DNA of 64,000 nt. Origin: Kalaharituber pfeilii. Taxonomy: Eukaryota > Ascomycota > Pezizomycetes > Pezizales > Pezizaceae. The translations under genes and the position numbers were made by a program. A model generated the notes under the pieces. That model searched no databases. It saw only the letters and a program-made list of their open reading frames with translations, and was not told the origin of the DNA. Below, one piece after another: positions 21,157 to 30,745 of the stretch. The DNA lies in assembly GCA_015179045.1 (NCBI GenBank), contig WHUZ01000061.1, forward strand, positions 1-64,000, written 5' to 3'. Numbering within the stretch: the stretch's first letter is position 1; every line of letters starts with the position of its first letter.

Positions 21157-22818
21157 TTATAATTCCCCTGTTCTCATGCCCCGCCTCGCGGCTGGGCCGA
21201 GCTCCCCCTCGGTTTTCGTATCCTCAAGTTTCACGTTTGTATAAGTTCTGTCCATTTGGTCCCCTCCTTCTTCAGTAGTTAGTTTGTTATTTGGCATGGG
21301 TGATGCGCTAGGCGTGCTGAGGTCAATTAATGTAGGCGTCTTTGTCTCCAAGGGTGTGGCCGTTGCTGTCAATTCAGGCGTGTTTGCTCCTGAGGTAAGG
21401 TCATTCCAGTTTGTTGTATGTGTCAGTGTGAGTTCTGGTTCCATTTCGATTCTGCCTGGCGTGACTACCCCGAGTCTTCTTCTTAGGTCATCCAAGATAT
21501 TGCTGTGGTATTGTAAGGCGTCTAGGATAATCTTCACCCAACTGTCGTCCCGCTCTCTGAGGGTGTCTCGGTTGAATATCTCGTATAGTATTTCGTCCTT
21601 GATTTTCTTTCTTTCGACTGCCATCTGGTTGAGCATGAAGTGGCGAATGCCCTCGTGGTGTGTTTCTAAGCACACTCTCGTGTGCTGTTTTAGGTCTTGT
21701 TGTGCCTCTTCTAGTTCCCGGCTTATGTCAGTATGGATGCTATCCGTTCCTGCTGCTTTCTCGTTCCTCCAGGCCCAGTATTTATCAGCCATATCCCTCG
21801 TCCATCTTTTAAGGTCATTATCCACTTCTCTTTCCCACCTGCCCAGTCCGAATCGTTTCTCTAGTCCCCGTAGGGCTTCTGCTGCTGAAGCCCCCATATA
21901 TCTGGCCGTCTCTTGTTTCATACGGCCCTGAGTCATCTTGGTTTCCCAGGAGCGTGCCTGCCTCGCTGCGGCTATTGCTGTATCCAGCATGAATTGCTCC
22001 TCATAGGCACTCTCATCCATGTCCGGGGTTCGGGGTCTGTCCGGAGTTGGTGGCCGAGTGCTGGGAGTTGCCGGTATATATATTACTGTGTCGTCTGATG
22101 ACTCGCTTTGTGTGTCATCATCTTTAATGGGCATGTGTGCTCCGGCGTGGGGCACCGGGGTGTACCCTTCATTGTCACTAAAGTCTGGGTCCTTGTATAG
22201 GGGGAGGGACGTGGTCTTGCTTGTGGATGCAGGTTCCTCCTGTGAATCCGGGACCTCTGACTCATTGTCATATGTCGCCGGAATCGTAGTTCTTAATTCT
22301 GGTGGTCTCACCATGATCATTTCCTCCATCTTGTCGTAGGTATTAGGGATGGCCAGGGCGGGTGGCTTTACTACAATTGTCTCCTCCATCTGGTCTTCAG
22401 GTGGGCGGGAGTCCATGGCCTTGCTTCTTTCGATGAACTCAATTATTTGCTGGGTCAGAACCCTGCCTGCCTGTATGCCGTCGATAGTTATTGTCCTAAC
22501 AGGGACCTCAATGTCCTCCTCGTCTGCGAATATGCCTCGCCCCACCGCTAGGGTGGTTGCATTTTCCATTCTTTCTGCCTTTTCCGGTTCTCCCTTTCTG
22601 GTGTGTTGGATAATGTCAGCAAACTTATGAAGGGTCCATTGCTGGTCTTCGGCGATAAATGTCATGTCTTCATGCGCCTTCCAGTCCTTCACCATATAAA
22701 ACTCTATGTTATTTACCCTTGGACGGCGCTTTGCCGTCCGTGTGGCGCTTTTGGCTTGCCGAAGAGGGTCGGCCCGGCTGTTGGTTCGGCCTCTTGTGGC
22801 TCTCGTGGTTGGAGCCAT
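21157..22818 (-). CDS. LINE-A1 ORF1a protein (553 aa)
   Basis: Intact 553-aa frame beginning MAPTTRATRGRTNSRADPLR, a basic N-terminus. Residues 40-110 include FYMVKDWKAHEDMTFIAEDQQ. The middle (150-270) is acidic and Pro/Thr-rich (PATPSTRPPTPDRPRTPD). Residues 280-440 are strongly helical and charged (EALRGLEKRFGLGRWEREVD, ELEEAQQDLKQHTRV), plausibly a coiled coil for multimerisation. The end (TTEEGGDQMDRTYTN) matches the beginning of ORF1b. No CCHC knuckle is present. Position upstream of ORF2 in the same element supports a LINE ORF1 chaperone. I do not recognise a named domain. Confidence 0.65.
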   Translation of the reverse strand: MAPTTRATRGRTNSRADPLRQAKSATRTAKRRPRVNNIEFYMVKDWKAHEDMTFIAEDQQWTLHKFADIIQHTRKGEPEKAERMENATTLAVGRGIFADEEDIEVPVRTITIDGIQAGRVLTQQIIEFIERSKAMDSRPPEDQMEETIVVKPPALAIPNTYDKMEEMIMVRPPELRTTIPATYDNESEVPDSQEEPASTSKTTSLPLYKDPDFSDNEGYTPVPHAGAHMPIKDDDTQSESSDDTVIYIPATPSTRPPTPDRPRTPDMDESAYEEQFMLDTAIAAARQARSWETKMTQGRMKQETARYMGASAAEALRGLEKRFGLGRWEREVDNDLKRWTRDMADKYWAWRNEKAAGTDSIHTDISRELEEAQQDLKQHTRVCLETHHEGIRHFMLNQMAVERKKIKDEILYEIFNRDTLRERDDSWVKIILDALQYHSNILDDLRRRLGVVTPGRIEMEPELTLTHTTNWNDLTSGANTPELTATATPLETKTPTLIDLSTPSASPMPNNKLTTEEGGDQMDRTYTNVKLEDTKTEGELGPAARRGMRTGEL

Positions 22819-23249
22819 CGGTGGCTGGTGGGTTGTACGCTATTGGTCTTAGTATGTTGGGTGGCGTTTGGGTGGCAAGGGGTGTGTGTAGCTAGTGGAT
22901 GTGAGTGGCGAATAGTGGGTGGCAAATACTGTCCTTATCTGGGTTGCGTATTTTCGTAGTGGTGGGGAGACCGCTGATGGGGTCTCGGGGTGCCCCCGCC
23001 GTCGAGGCGACTGTACGAGCTGAGGGGTTGGTGGAGGTTCTGGGGGGCGTTCCCAGAGCGTTGATGGCTGTTTCTTTGGGGAAGGTGTCTAAATGTTCGT
23101 TTTTGGTAGATATTTAGAGGTCCCCGCGACCTTCGGGCCGAGGGGCGTCGTCTGTCGTTGTCCGCTTGTCGCTAGCTGTCCTGTGGGTCGAGATACGGGC
23201 TCGGTCACGTGATCTTGGACGTGGCCCGAGGAGGTTGTAGAGGTGTGTG

Positions 23250-23263
23250 ACGTGTGGATGTCT
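23250..23263. other. TSD of LINE-A1 (right copy)
   Basis: acgtgtggatgtct, identical to 18122-18135. It sets the 5' end of LINE-A1 at 23249. Confidence 0.9.
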
Positions 23264-24078
23264 AAAGGAGCCAAGATCCTTGACCATGTGCGCAAACGTA
23301 AGCGAGTCGCTGACCGGCCCGTACGGATACTCCTATATATACCGACTGCACTACCGGGTGGTACCGGTAGTTCTACCTTTTGGTGCAACGGTTTGCAAAC
23401 GGTCGGTTGCAACCCGTAACATTTAGATTATATAGCTTGCTAGAATCTATTGTCTCTAATAGAGGTACCTAGTTTACCTCTGAATTCTCTAGAACTCTCT
23501 ATGAACTTTTTGGAATCCAATAGATACTCTCAACCAGCTTTTACCCCCAGACCAGTAAACAAACTGAGTGAGTCAATGTAATTCTGAAACAGTACTTGTA
23601 GAGATACTGCAAGTACCAACAGGACAACTAAGCTAACCTTTTCATCTTGGCCAAATTCGTATACAACAATACACTATCCTTAACTACTAAAGTAACCTCC
23701 TTCTTTACCAATTATGGCTACCATCTATGCTAAACCCTGCTTCCCAGGCCTGATACTAAGTTACCTAGCTTCAAGTTTCCAGTCATTTAAGAGTATGCTG
23801 ACTGCCTTTAGGCCCTGGAGAAGTATCTGTGAATTGAAATCAAGTGGGCACAAGCTGTACAGACTGAAAACTCAGACTGGCATTGCCTACCCACACCCAA
23901 GTGTGACGTCGGTGATGAGGTTTGGTTACTCCAATGAAACCTGCATACTATTTTTTTTTTTTTTTTTTTAATATCATTACTCGCGTGCCGCCCTGGGGGT
24001 TATGGCGAGATTAGTTACATGAGATTAGATACATATGAAGGTAGAAGAAAAGGAATAAGAAAAGATCCTGTGTGTCTC

Positions 24079-25572
24079 CTATGCCCCTGCCCACTCCAAG
24101 ATGTCTCTTAGTGGGTCTGTGTCCTTGCTCTTCGGAGGAGTGACCAAGTCTTGCATGCCCCCTGGCCACTTTCGTTTCCATGTCCTGCACCCAGTGAGCA
24201 CATGTTCAGTAGTCTCCTCCTCCTCCTCACACCATCGACATTCTGGGCTGTCTGCTTTCCCGATTTCGGCTTGCCATTTCCGTAGTAACTTGCCGCCCAG
24301 TATTCCTGCTAGTGTGGCTATGTGTCGACTTCCAAGTCTTGTCAAGGGACGGTAGCTAAGCCCTAGCCGGTTTCTCTCTGTGGCGCGCTGATGTCTCGAG
24401 GTTTGTCGTATCCCATCTTCTGTTATGGTTTCATCTTGGTAGGGGAGGCATGTGCCTATTTTCGCAGCTGTGTCTGCCTCGGTGTTCCCTTTGACTCCTA
24501 TATGGGACTTGACCCACATCACTGCAACGTCCCAGTCACCTCGGTCTGTTCTCGCTTTCCAGGCGTCTCTAACCAGTTTTGCCGGTCCTTTGTGGGTGGG
24601 CTCTCCCTGGGCGATCTTTAGGAGCTTGGATATCGATACCTTAGAGTCGGTTATGATCAGGAGTTCCCCAGCTTGATTGCGTAATGCTTCGCTCATGGCA
24701 ATGAGTTCTGCATCATTGACAGTAGTCTGTTCCCCTAGGTATGTGGAAGTAGAGGTGTCTTTTGCGTAGGTGCCTAGGCCTGTCTTGTAATCTATCCTGC
24801 TCCCGTCAGTGTAGACGGAGTTCCACCCCTCGTCCTCGGCATTGGCTATGGCATTCTCGAACTCGAGCTTGTCTGCGTCCGCAGGTAGTGCTGGTAGGAT
24901 CGCTAGTGGTAGGGGGTTGTTGTGTGAGAGAGACCCCCGTAGGTACCTGCACTCATTATCCCTGTTTTGGATTATCTCATCGTGGAACCGTAGGGCCCTG
25001 GCTTCTACCCTCTGGCGTTCTCCTTCTAGGAATGTTTGGGCTGGTTCTAGGTTGGCTATTCCTTCCACTACGTCTCGCCTGGTACCCCACGGGGCTGCAG
25101 TAATCTTCTGTGCTACTGTGTATTGCCATTTTTCTATGTCTTTGATCTTGGTTGCTGGTGGAGACTGTCTTGAGTAGTCCTGCCATGCCCAGCATCCCCA
25201 TGTGGCGATTGTGCGTGCGATGCTTGTATATATCTGTCGTTTCTTGCCTGGTGTGAGGCGAGTTAGTCTCGATGCCACTCCCGATGCTGCCTTCCCGAGA
25301 AGTAGTCTCTTCTTATGATGTCGAGTAAATTTTAGCTCCCAATCTACCGTCAATCCGGTTAGCCTATAGTCAGGGCCTTTTACCCCAATTATTAGTGTCT
25401 CGGACTTGTTTGGGTCAATTTCGAATCCATGCTCTGCTGCTGTTTCGGTGATTTTTGCCCTGTGTATGTTTATGGCTTGTCGGAGTTTTAGGAGTGACAG
25501 ATGTGAGATTACACTGTGGAAATCATCGACATATGACCTGGTGAAGTTGTGTTGGTCTACCTTCTCTGCCAC
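24079..25572 (-). CDS. LINE-A2 ORF2: RT end, RNase H and zinc end (497 aa frame)
   Basis: Begins just 3' of the micro-insertion and contains SYVDDFHSVIS (the RT catalytic YVDD box) at residues 14-24. Residues 60-200 are thumb/connection (LIIGVKGPDYRLTGLTVDWE, IEKWQYTVAQKITAAPWGT). About 245-390 is RNase H (SVYTDGSRIDYKTG, NDAELIAMSEAL, LLIITDSKVS, VMWVKSHIGVKGNTEADTAA). About 445-475 is CRWCEEEEETTEHVLTGC. The ATG is not a true start; it is the first Met after the insertion breaks ORF2. The frame ends ILEWAGA, the same end seen in the fragment fused to LINE-B ORF1 at 51153. Confidence 0.9.
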   Translation of the reverse strand: MAEKVDQHNFTRSYVDDFHSVISHLSLLKLRQAINIHRAKITETAAEHGFEIDPNKSETLIIGVKGPDYRLTGLTVDWELKFTRHHKKRLLLGKAASGVASRLTRLTPGKKRQIYTSIARTIATWGCWAWQDYSRQSPPATKIKDIEKWQYTVAQKITAAPWGTRRDVVEGIANLEPAQTFLEGERQRVEARALRFHDEIIQNRDNECRYLRGSLSHNNPLPLAILPALPADADKLEFENAIANAEDEGWNSVYTDGSRIDYKTGLGTYAKDTSTSTYLGEQTTVNDAELIAMSEALRNQAGELLIITDSKVSISKLLKIAQGEPTHKGPAKLVRDAWKARTDRGDWDVAVMWVKSHIGVKGNTEADTAAKIGTCLPYQDETITEDGIRQTSRHQRATERNRLGLSYRPLTRLGSRHIATLAGILGGKLLRKWQAEIGKADSPECRWCEEEEETTEHVLTGCRTWKRKWPGGMQDLVTPPKSKDTDPLRDILEWAGA

Positions 25573-25576
25573 AGGT

Positions 25577-25642
25577 TTACATCGCCATAGCCCTTAGGGC
25601 GGCATGCGATTAATGAAAGGAAAAAAAAGAAAAAAAAAAAAA
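25577..25642 (+). mobile_element. Hairpin-A micro-retroposon in LINE-A2 RT
   Basis: A 66-bp insert: ttacatcgccatagccc through gcgattaatgaaagg, then an A-rich tail. Perfect TSD tctgccacaggt (25565-25576, 25643-25654). Removing it reconnects the RT palm. Confidence 0.93.
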
Positions 25643-26423
25643 TCTGCCACAGGTGCTACACCTATCAGGAACAGTACCGGGGATAGTGGAGATCCTTGCG
25701 GTGTACTATCTGTCATCCTCCCTGTAGCTCTCCTTTTGCCATCCCATGTCATGTTGTAGTTGGTCGGCATCATAACAGCTTCTACAAAGCTCGCTAGGTT
25801 ATGGTCTGTTTGTCTTATTCGAGCAACCACCTTGTCCCTTCGAAGAAAGTTAAAAGCTGACTTAATATCGTCTCCCACGAGGGCTACCCATTCTTCCTTC
25901 TGTAGCCTCTTCTCTGTCTCCTTCAGCACTTGTCGCTGTAGATCCTCTGCACCTCGATGGCGTCTTCCTCCAAGCTGAGTGTCTCTGAAAAGGTCGTCTT
26001 TTCTTTGTAGCAGGTCTGCGATGACTTTTTGACCTAGCTTCGCTACTGTGTTCAGAAGCGTTATGGGTCTCCAGCTCCCTACCTGATCTCTGGGTTTCCC
26101 TTTCTTGAGTATCATAACCACCTCAAAGCCTCTGGCGAAATCGTAGTCACCGTTTATATATTCTACAATTCTCTCTCTTACAGCAGTCCATGAGTCGTAC
26201 CCTTCAGAAGCTTCAGTATGCCATATTGTATGCCATCGGGTCCCGGTGCTGATCTTGGTTTAGCTTTTGTTAGTGCCTTTTCTATCATCATCCTGGCTTG
26301 ATCTTTTTCGACGGTGAGTCCTGTTGGTCTGATAGTAGTGGTCGTAGTTTCTTGTCCTTGTGATATGAAGTTGCGCTCAATCAATACCTTAGGTATCTCC
26401 TCGTCTGAGCCTGGTATCCCCAT
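25643..26423 (-). pseudogene. LINE-A2 reverse transcriptase, broken
   Basis: RT fingers/palm in two frames. 26423-26178 has SAPGPDGIQYGILKLL. 26121-25660 has MVMILKKGKPRDQVGSWRPI, TLLNTVAKL and DSTPQGSPLSPVLFLIGVAPV. The first piece ends at a stop near 26178 and the second is shifted in frame. It is upstream of the YVDD piece at 25572. Together they make a standard LINE RT lacking only frame continuity. Confidence 0.88.
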
Positions 26424-26432
26424 GAGGTCTCT

Positions 26433-27503
26433 TTAGCGGAAAGGGTCTCTTGCTAGCCTGAAAATATCCCATGGTGAGGTGATTCTGTCCTCTTCTAAGA
26501 AGCCTTCCCAGTATTCCTTCTTCTTATCTCTTATTATCTCCCTAAGTAGTCTTCTCGCTCTTGTTTTCTCTGTGTGGCTAGCCCCGCTCTTTAGAATGGT
26601 TCTGGTCATTTGTCGTGCCTCTTTTACCTCCTTGTCGAACCATCGTTTCGTGCGTCTGGTGATGTATGCATCTTTTGTAAACTTTTGGCTTAATTCACAT
26701 AGTAGTTCATATCGCCATAGCCCATAGGGCGGCATGCGATTAATGAAATAAAAAAAAGACAAAAAAAAAAAAAAACATAGTAGTTCATACCCATCAATAC
26801 CTTCTGCTAGTTTTCTGTTGCCATATTTATCAACAAATTCTTCCCATTTGTCCCAGTCTGTTACTTTAATGGTTTTGGCCTCTGTCTTCTTTCTGGTATC
26901 CAATGTTCCGATAATCATCACATGGTCTGTACCAGAAATCCATGTTGTCTTTGTTGTTTTCAATTCCCTGGCTCTTGCGAATACCAAGTCCAAGAGTGCC
27001 GTTCCTATCTGTCCATTGATTGTCCGTGTCCATGTGATAGTATTTCTATCTATCTGTTGGAGTAGTCCTCGTGCTTGGAGGGTGTCTTTTAGTAGTATGC
27101 CTCTAGTATCTTGTTTCGGAGACCAGTCGTAGTGATGGCTGTTGCAGTCCCCTATTATCATATCCGTTACTCCTATCTCTTCCAATTCCTTTTCAATATC
27201 GGTGTCTCTGTTCCAGTACACTCCAGTAATCATTCGGTCATCTAATTGTACTGTGATGTGGTTGGCTTTGCCGTCTATTTTCATGCTCATTATTCTGTCC
27301 TTCCTTACGTAGGCTGTTATTGCTCCGCTTCTCATAGGAGAATGTACGTTCGTATAGCTTGGATGAAATGTAGTTCCTCCCCTTGGTGCTCTCCAGCATT
27401 CCCCTATAAAAAGTATATCTATTTTCTTGTCTGCTGCTTCCTGTAGGGCTAGGTCCGTCCCCAGTATTGACCTGCCAACGTTCTGGTATGCGACCTTAAT
27501 CAT
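26433..27503 (-). CDS. LINE-A2 ORF2 N-terminus: APE-type endonuclease
   Basis: Starts at MIKVAYQNVGRSI; the ATG overlaps the ORF1 stop (ATGA), as in reinitiating LINEs. Endonuclease blocks are IDILFIGECWR (catalytic Glu), GDCNSHHYDW (Asp/Asn block, with Cys in place of Phe) and SGTDHVMIIG (terminal Asp-His). It would nick target DNA to prime reverse transcription. A hairpin-A insertion at 26711 adds an FFFFLSFFYF stretch in frame. The frame ends at an in-frame stop at 26433 directly before RT, in phase with the next piece. Confidence 0.9.
   Translation of the reverse strand: MIKVAYQNVGRSILGTDLALQEAADKKIDILFIGECWRAPRGGTTFHPSYTNVHSPMRSGAITAYVRKDRIMSMKIDGKANHITVQLDDRMITGVYWNRDTDIEKELEEIGVTDMIIGDCNSHHYDWSPKQDTRGILLKDTLQARGLLQQIDRNTITWTRTINGQIGTALLDLVFARARELKTTKTTWISGTDHVMIIGTLDTRKKTEAKTIKVTDWDKWEEFVDKYGNRKLAEGIDGYELLCFFFFLSFFYFINRMPPYGLWRYELLCELSQKFTKDAYITRRTKRWFDKEVKEARQMTRTILKSGASHTEKTRARRLLREIIRDKKKEYWEGFLEEDRITSPWDIFRLARDPFR
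26711..26774 (+). mobile_element. Hairpin-A micro-retroposon in LINE-A2 endonuclease
   Basis: A 64-bp insert starting atcgccatagcccatagggc, with an A-rich tail. Perfect 14-bp TSD acatagtagttcat (26697-26710, 26775-26788). Confidence 0.93.
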
Positions 27504-27892
27504 AGTCTTATTTGTCGATACCCTGGTGCCCTATATGGAGTCGCTTTCTCCTGTGCTGCTCTCTCTCGTTCACACCCTTCCTCGTGTCCGCCTTTCTTTC
27601 GACAAGCCTGGCATGACTTTGCAAATGGAGTTTCATTGAGGTCGACTGGGTCTTCGTAGTATCGCCTTGCTGGTGAGCTCTTCAGATGTTCTGGAAGGTT
27701 GCGTTGTCTGGGGAGCCACTCGATTACCTGTCCCACTACGAAATGTCGGCAGTATCCATCTGGAGCAGTGTACCTATATCTTCTGGCTTTATTCGAGGTC
27801 TCCTTTCCTAGATCCTGTCTTAGGTATAGCTTTATTCTATCACCTCTGAAGAGTAAGCCTGATTTTAGGGTCTCGAATACTCCATCAGTCAC
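27500..27892 (-). CDS. LINE-A2 ORF1 C-terminus with CCHC knuckle (130 aa)
   Basis: C-terminal part of ORF1, cut by 5' truncation. It contains an RRM-like stretch (LFRGDRIKLYLRQD, RYRYTAPDGYCRHFVVGQVI) and a zinc knuckle C-x2-C-x4-H-x3-C (CQACRKKGGHEEGC). It ends PGYRQIRL, four bases into ORF2. This shows that family-A ORF1 normally ends in a knuckle, which the ORF1-only element at 806 lacks. Confidence 0.78.
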   Translation of the reverse strand: MTDGVFETLKSGLLFRGDRIKLYLRQDLGKETSNKARRYRYTAPDGYCRHFVVGQVIEWLPRQRNLPEHLKSSPARRYYEDPVDLNETPFAKSCQACRKKGGHEEGCERERAAQEKATPYRAPGYRQIRL

Positions 27893-28239
27893 AAAAGTGG
27901 ATAGTGCCTTGTTTCCTTGTGTACCTGCATACTATGTGACCCTCTAGAAAGCTTGACCATAAGAGATTGAGAAGGTGCAAGATTCAGGAGAAGCTTTCCT
28001 CCCATGCATTTAAGCTCAAACTCCCCCCTCAATGAAGGTCTATCTTGTATTTCATACCTCCTTACTTAAACCTGTCACTACCGACCCCCTCCCTGGCCAG
28101 GCCCAAGAACCACCACCCCTCATCATTATCGAAGATGAAGAGGAGTATGAAGTTGAAGAAATTCTTGACTTCCGTCGAAGATACAATAAGCTGGAATACC
28201 TTGTTCACTAGACTGGTTACGACCACCCTACCTGAGAAT

Positions 28240-28651
28240 TGTAAAGGGATATTGTATAGCGAGCCGGGTAAATAGCTCCACGCTAAAAGATGACCTCTGA
28301 CAAGCATTTCGGGATGATAGCTTCACGCTAAAAGATGACCTCTGACAAGCATTCGAGATGTCGGTACAATATATATGGGTAAAAGGGATGTGACCTGAGT
28401 GCGTATTGCAGTCTCAAAAGTGTATATAAGTGGTGTTCATGGCTGTGTGTTCTCCTTTCCTTTTTCTCTTTACGCAACCTCTTGTATTTAGTTTCTACTA
28501 AGTAGAGTGGTTACCTGCTGTGCCGATCCGCTGAACTGCTGTACCGCTACCGCCTTGCTGCCGCGAACTGCTGAACTGCCGCCTGCCGCCTCCTTCCTGC
28601 GCTCCGTAGATCGCCGTCATCCACGGGCCCCAGACCACGTCCGCCGTTACA
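28240..28651 (+). mobile_element. Solo LTR (412 bp) in Gypsy-1b
   Basis: TGTAAAGGG to CGCCGTTACA with perfect 5-bp TSD AGAAT (28235-28239, 28652-28656). Contains a near-perfect 37-bp direct repeat around ctccacgctaaaagatgacc (about 28275-28365) and a TATA-like tatataag at about 28423. It belongs to a different family from Gypsy-1. Confidence 0.9.
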
Positions 28652-28927
28652 AGAATCTACAGAGTCGTATGCTAATGCCCCCTTATCGGTCCACCATTTC
28701 CATGACTCCTACCCTGCTAAACCTCGACCACGACCCCTACTAACATGAGCAGCACATAGGGAGACCTAGTACCCTGACCCTGAAGTTCGCTGGAGCTCTC
28801 TCTTCAGAAGAGAGGCTACTGTAACAAGCTAACCTCCACTATGGCCAAAATACTCCTTCCGTATATGATGCATGAGACCCGAGGCCCCTGAGACCCTGCC
28901 ACAGCCCGAACTCCTGCCGAGCCACCA

Positions 28928-29235
28928 ATGTTAGTATTCGCATCGGTGTGAGCTGAGTCAGTGTAAGCCTTTAACAAAAGTCCTCCGATCCTACTATAAA
29001 CTCACTCAGAAACCAAGTAGTAGTTGTACATTATCATACCGACTTAGTCATACCGTATATACAACTCATACCGGCTCACTCGGCAGCCAAGTCAAGACAT
29101 TTGACGGCATGACAAATCGATACACTGTACATACAACTCATACCGGCTCACTCGACAGCCGAGTTGGGTATGTTTTCCGGCGTGACAAACCGACCCGAAA
29201 ACCAACTCACTCAGAAAAACCAACTCACAACTCAC
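28928..29235. repeat. Unidentified repeat region with about 85-bp duplication
   Basis: After Gypsy-1b breaks off, a sequence starting tgttagtattcgcatcggtg carries two related blocks around acaactcataccggctcact (about 29057 and 29137), each followed by a gacaaa-c-gac motif. It could be part of another LTR. No end or TSD was identified. Confidence 0.4.
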
Positions 29236-30745
29236 ACTGAGTGTTGTGAATCCGTGACGATCAGTATCTCCCCTTCCCTTTGGAGGGCTTTGCTTATGGC
29301 TAACATCTCCCCGTCATTTACCGTGCTTTGCCTCCCCAGATAGTAAGACTGATCTTCCTGTTGCTTGTATGTGCCGGATCCTGTGGATTTGTCTATGCGG
29401 CTCCCGTCAGTGCATACGCTTTTCCAACCCTCGTCCTCCTCCTTCCTGATGACCTCCTCCCATTCTTCTTTGGTTAAGTCGGCGGGTTGGAGTGGGAAGG
29501 TGTGTAACGGTAGTGGGTCCCCGTGTGTCAGGGTACCTCGTGGGTACTGTGTATCCGGCTGAGGATCGCGGATCGGCTCTCTTGGAAACCTCAGTGCTCG
29601 TGCCTCGACTCGCTCCCTCTCCCCATATACACGAACTGGCTGAGGGAGGCGTGGGAGAGGAGAGTAGAGCGAGGGGATCGGGACACAGCGGTGCTATGGG
29701 TCAAGGCTCATAGAGGCATTGCCGGCAACGAGGCTGCGGACGAGGCGGCGAGAGTGGGTACCGCACTGCAGTGTGCCCCGGAGATCGTGACGGAAGCCGG
29801 AATGCGAAAGAGAGGAAGGAGGGAAAGGGGTGGGGACAGAAATACATTGGAACTGACATATAGACCACTAGAGAGACTGGGGCACTTGACAGGGAGGCTG
29901 GCTGGTTTATTGGGGGCAAGGGGCTACGAGCCTGGAGGTGGCACATAGGCGAGGGGGATGGACCGGAGTGCAGGTGGTGCGGGGAGGAGGAGGAGACGAC
30001 TAGACACCTGCTAGGGCAATGCAGAGTATGGCGGCGGAGGTGGCCGGGGGGGGAGGAACACATGAGGAGACCACCGCGGGTCGAAGGGGAGGGGGGAGAG
30101 GACCCGTTGAGGAAGCTGATGGAGATGCTCGGAGAATGATTACGAATTAGTGTCTTTTCCTTTTGTTGAGGAGGAGGTGTTTCCGGTATTAACTATCGTC
30201 ATTTGTTTATAAGTCCATAGCACATCGCCATAGCCCGTGGGGCGGCCAGCGATTAATGATATATAAAAAAAAAAAAAAATCTCTCCCCATATACGAAGGT
30301 CTCGACCGATTCCAAGTTGGTTATGCCTTCCACGACGTCCCTCCGGGTTCCCCATGGTGCTCCGGTTATTTCTCTGGTGACTGTGTACTGCCAGCTCTCC
30401 AGTTGTCTGGGTTTTCGTTCCGGTGGTGCTCCTTTGGAGTAACCCTCCCATGCCCAGCTCCCGTAGGTGGCTATGTTCCTGGCTATGCTGGTGTAGATTT
30501 GTCTCCTTTTTTCCGGAGGTATTCTCGTTAACCTTGATGCCACTCTCCATGCTGCCTTACCTAGATGCAGTCTTTTGTCGACGTGTTCGGTGTATTTTAG
30601 CTCCCAGTCGACTTGTAGTCCCACTAGTCTGTAGCTTGTCCCCTTCGTTCCTATCACTAGTGTCTCGGATTTCCGGGGGTCTAGTTCGTAACCTTCCTCT
30701 TTGGCTTCTTGTCTTAGTCGTTTGCGAAGGTAGTTCCTTGTACGG
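29236..30745 (-). pseudogene. LINE-A3 fragment: thumb and RNase H, split by nested LINE
   Basis: Minus-strand ORF2 fragment in two parts. 30745-30295 covers LVIGTKGTSYRLVGLQVDWE, TSIARNIATYGSWAW and LESWQYTVTREITGAPWG. 29630-29236 covers the first half of RNase H (NDGEMLAISKAL, LIVTDS). The two halves adjoin exactly when the nested insertion (29631-30280) and one TSD copy are removed. Neither the LINE 3' end nor its 5' start is present, so it is an internal fragment. Confidence 0.82.
29631..30280 (+). mobile_element. 5'-truncated family-A LINE (650 bp) nested in LINE-A3
   Basis: Plus-strand 3' end of a LINE: RNase H end (KAHRGIAGNEAADEAARVGT) and zinc region, 3' UTR, hairpin (atcgcc/gcgatt) at about 30228-30262 and poly(A). 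Perfect 14-bp TSD ctctccccatatac (29617-29630, 30281-30294). Coding is related to the satellite-tailed fragments at 370 and 3790, which lack the hairpin. Confidence 0.92.

Larger units (their letters stand above)
18136..23249 (-). mobile_element. LINE-A1 (Tad1/I-like, internally rearranged)
   Basis: Minus-strand non-LTR element with perfect 14-bp TSD acgtgtggatgtct (18122-18135, 23250-23263). Its 3' end at the left has poly(T), the family-A hairpin (aatcgc/ggcgat) and a short 3' UTR. Order from its 5' end: about 430 bp UTR, ORF1a (22818-21157), about 850 bp non-coding, ORF1b (20260-19718), then ORF2 from the RT thumb onward (19721-18261). Endonuclease and RT fingers/palm are absent, so it cannot move itself. 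Confidence 0.88.
18074..23421. mobile_element. Solo LTR (220 bp) split by LINE-A1
   Basis: Begins TGTCACGGC (18074) and ends ACCCGTAACA (23421), with 5-bp TSD TTTAG (18069-18073, 23422-23426). The LINE at 18136-23249 interrupts it, leaving 62 bp and 158 bp. It sits inside Gypsy-1b. Confidence 0.88.
23952..27922 (-). mobile_element. LINE-A2 (5'-truncated Tad1/I-like LINE, 3.97 kb)
   Basis: Minus-strand LINE in the integrase of Gypsy-1b, with perfect 13-bp TSD acctgcatactat (23939-23951, 27923-27935). The 3' end has poly(T) and the family-A hairpin (actcgc/ggcgag). It carries the ORF1 C-terminus and an almost complete ORF2 (endonuclease, RT, RNase H, zinc end), interrupted by two hairpin-A micro-insertions. 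It is the best reference for the family-A LINE here. Confidence 0.92.
17911..28927 (+). pseudogene. Gypsy-1b: RIP-decayed integrase end and 3' LTR, split by nested insertions
   Basis: Plus-strand relative of Gypsy-1a in four pieces: 17911-17997, 23422-23951, 27936-28239 and 28652-about 28927. Joined by eye they follow the integrase core (SDTNTKNTIQLFFNHVF), the DDE region, the C-terminal domain, the acidic linker and chromodomain ([18 protein letters not shown] then a stop), and the start of the 3' LTR (tgtaacaagctaacctcc at about 28811). Differences from Gypsy-1a are mainly C-to-T/G-to-A. The LTR breaks off at about 28927. All four gaps are explained by insertions with TSDs. Confidence 0.82.
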
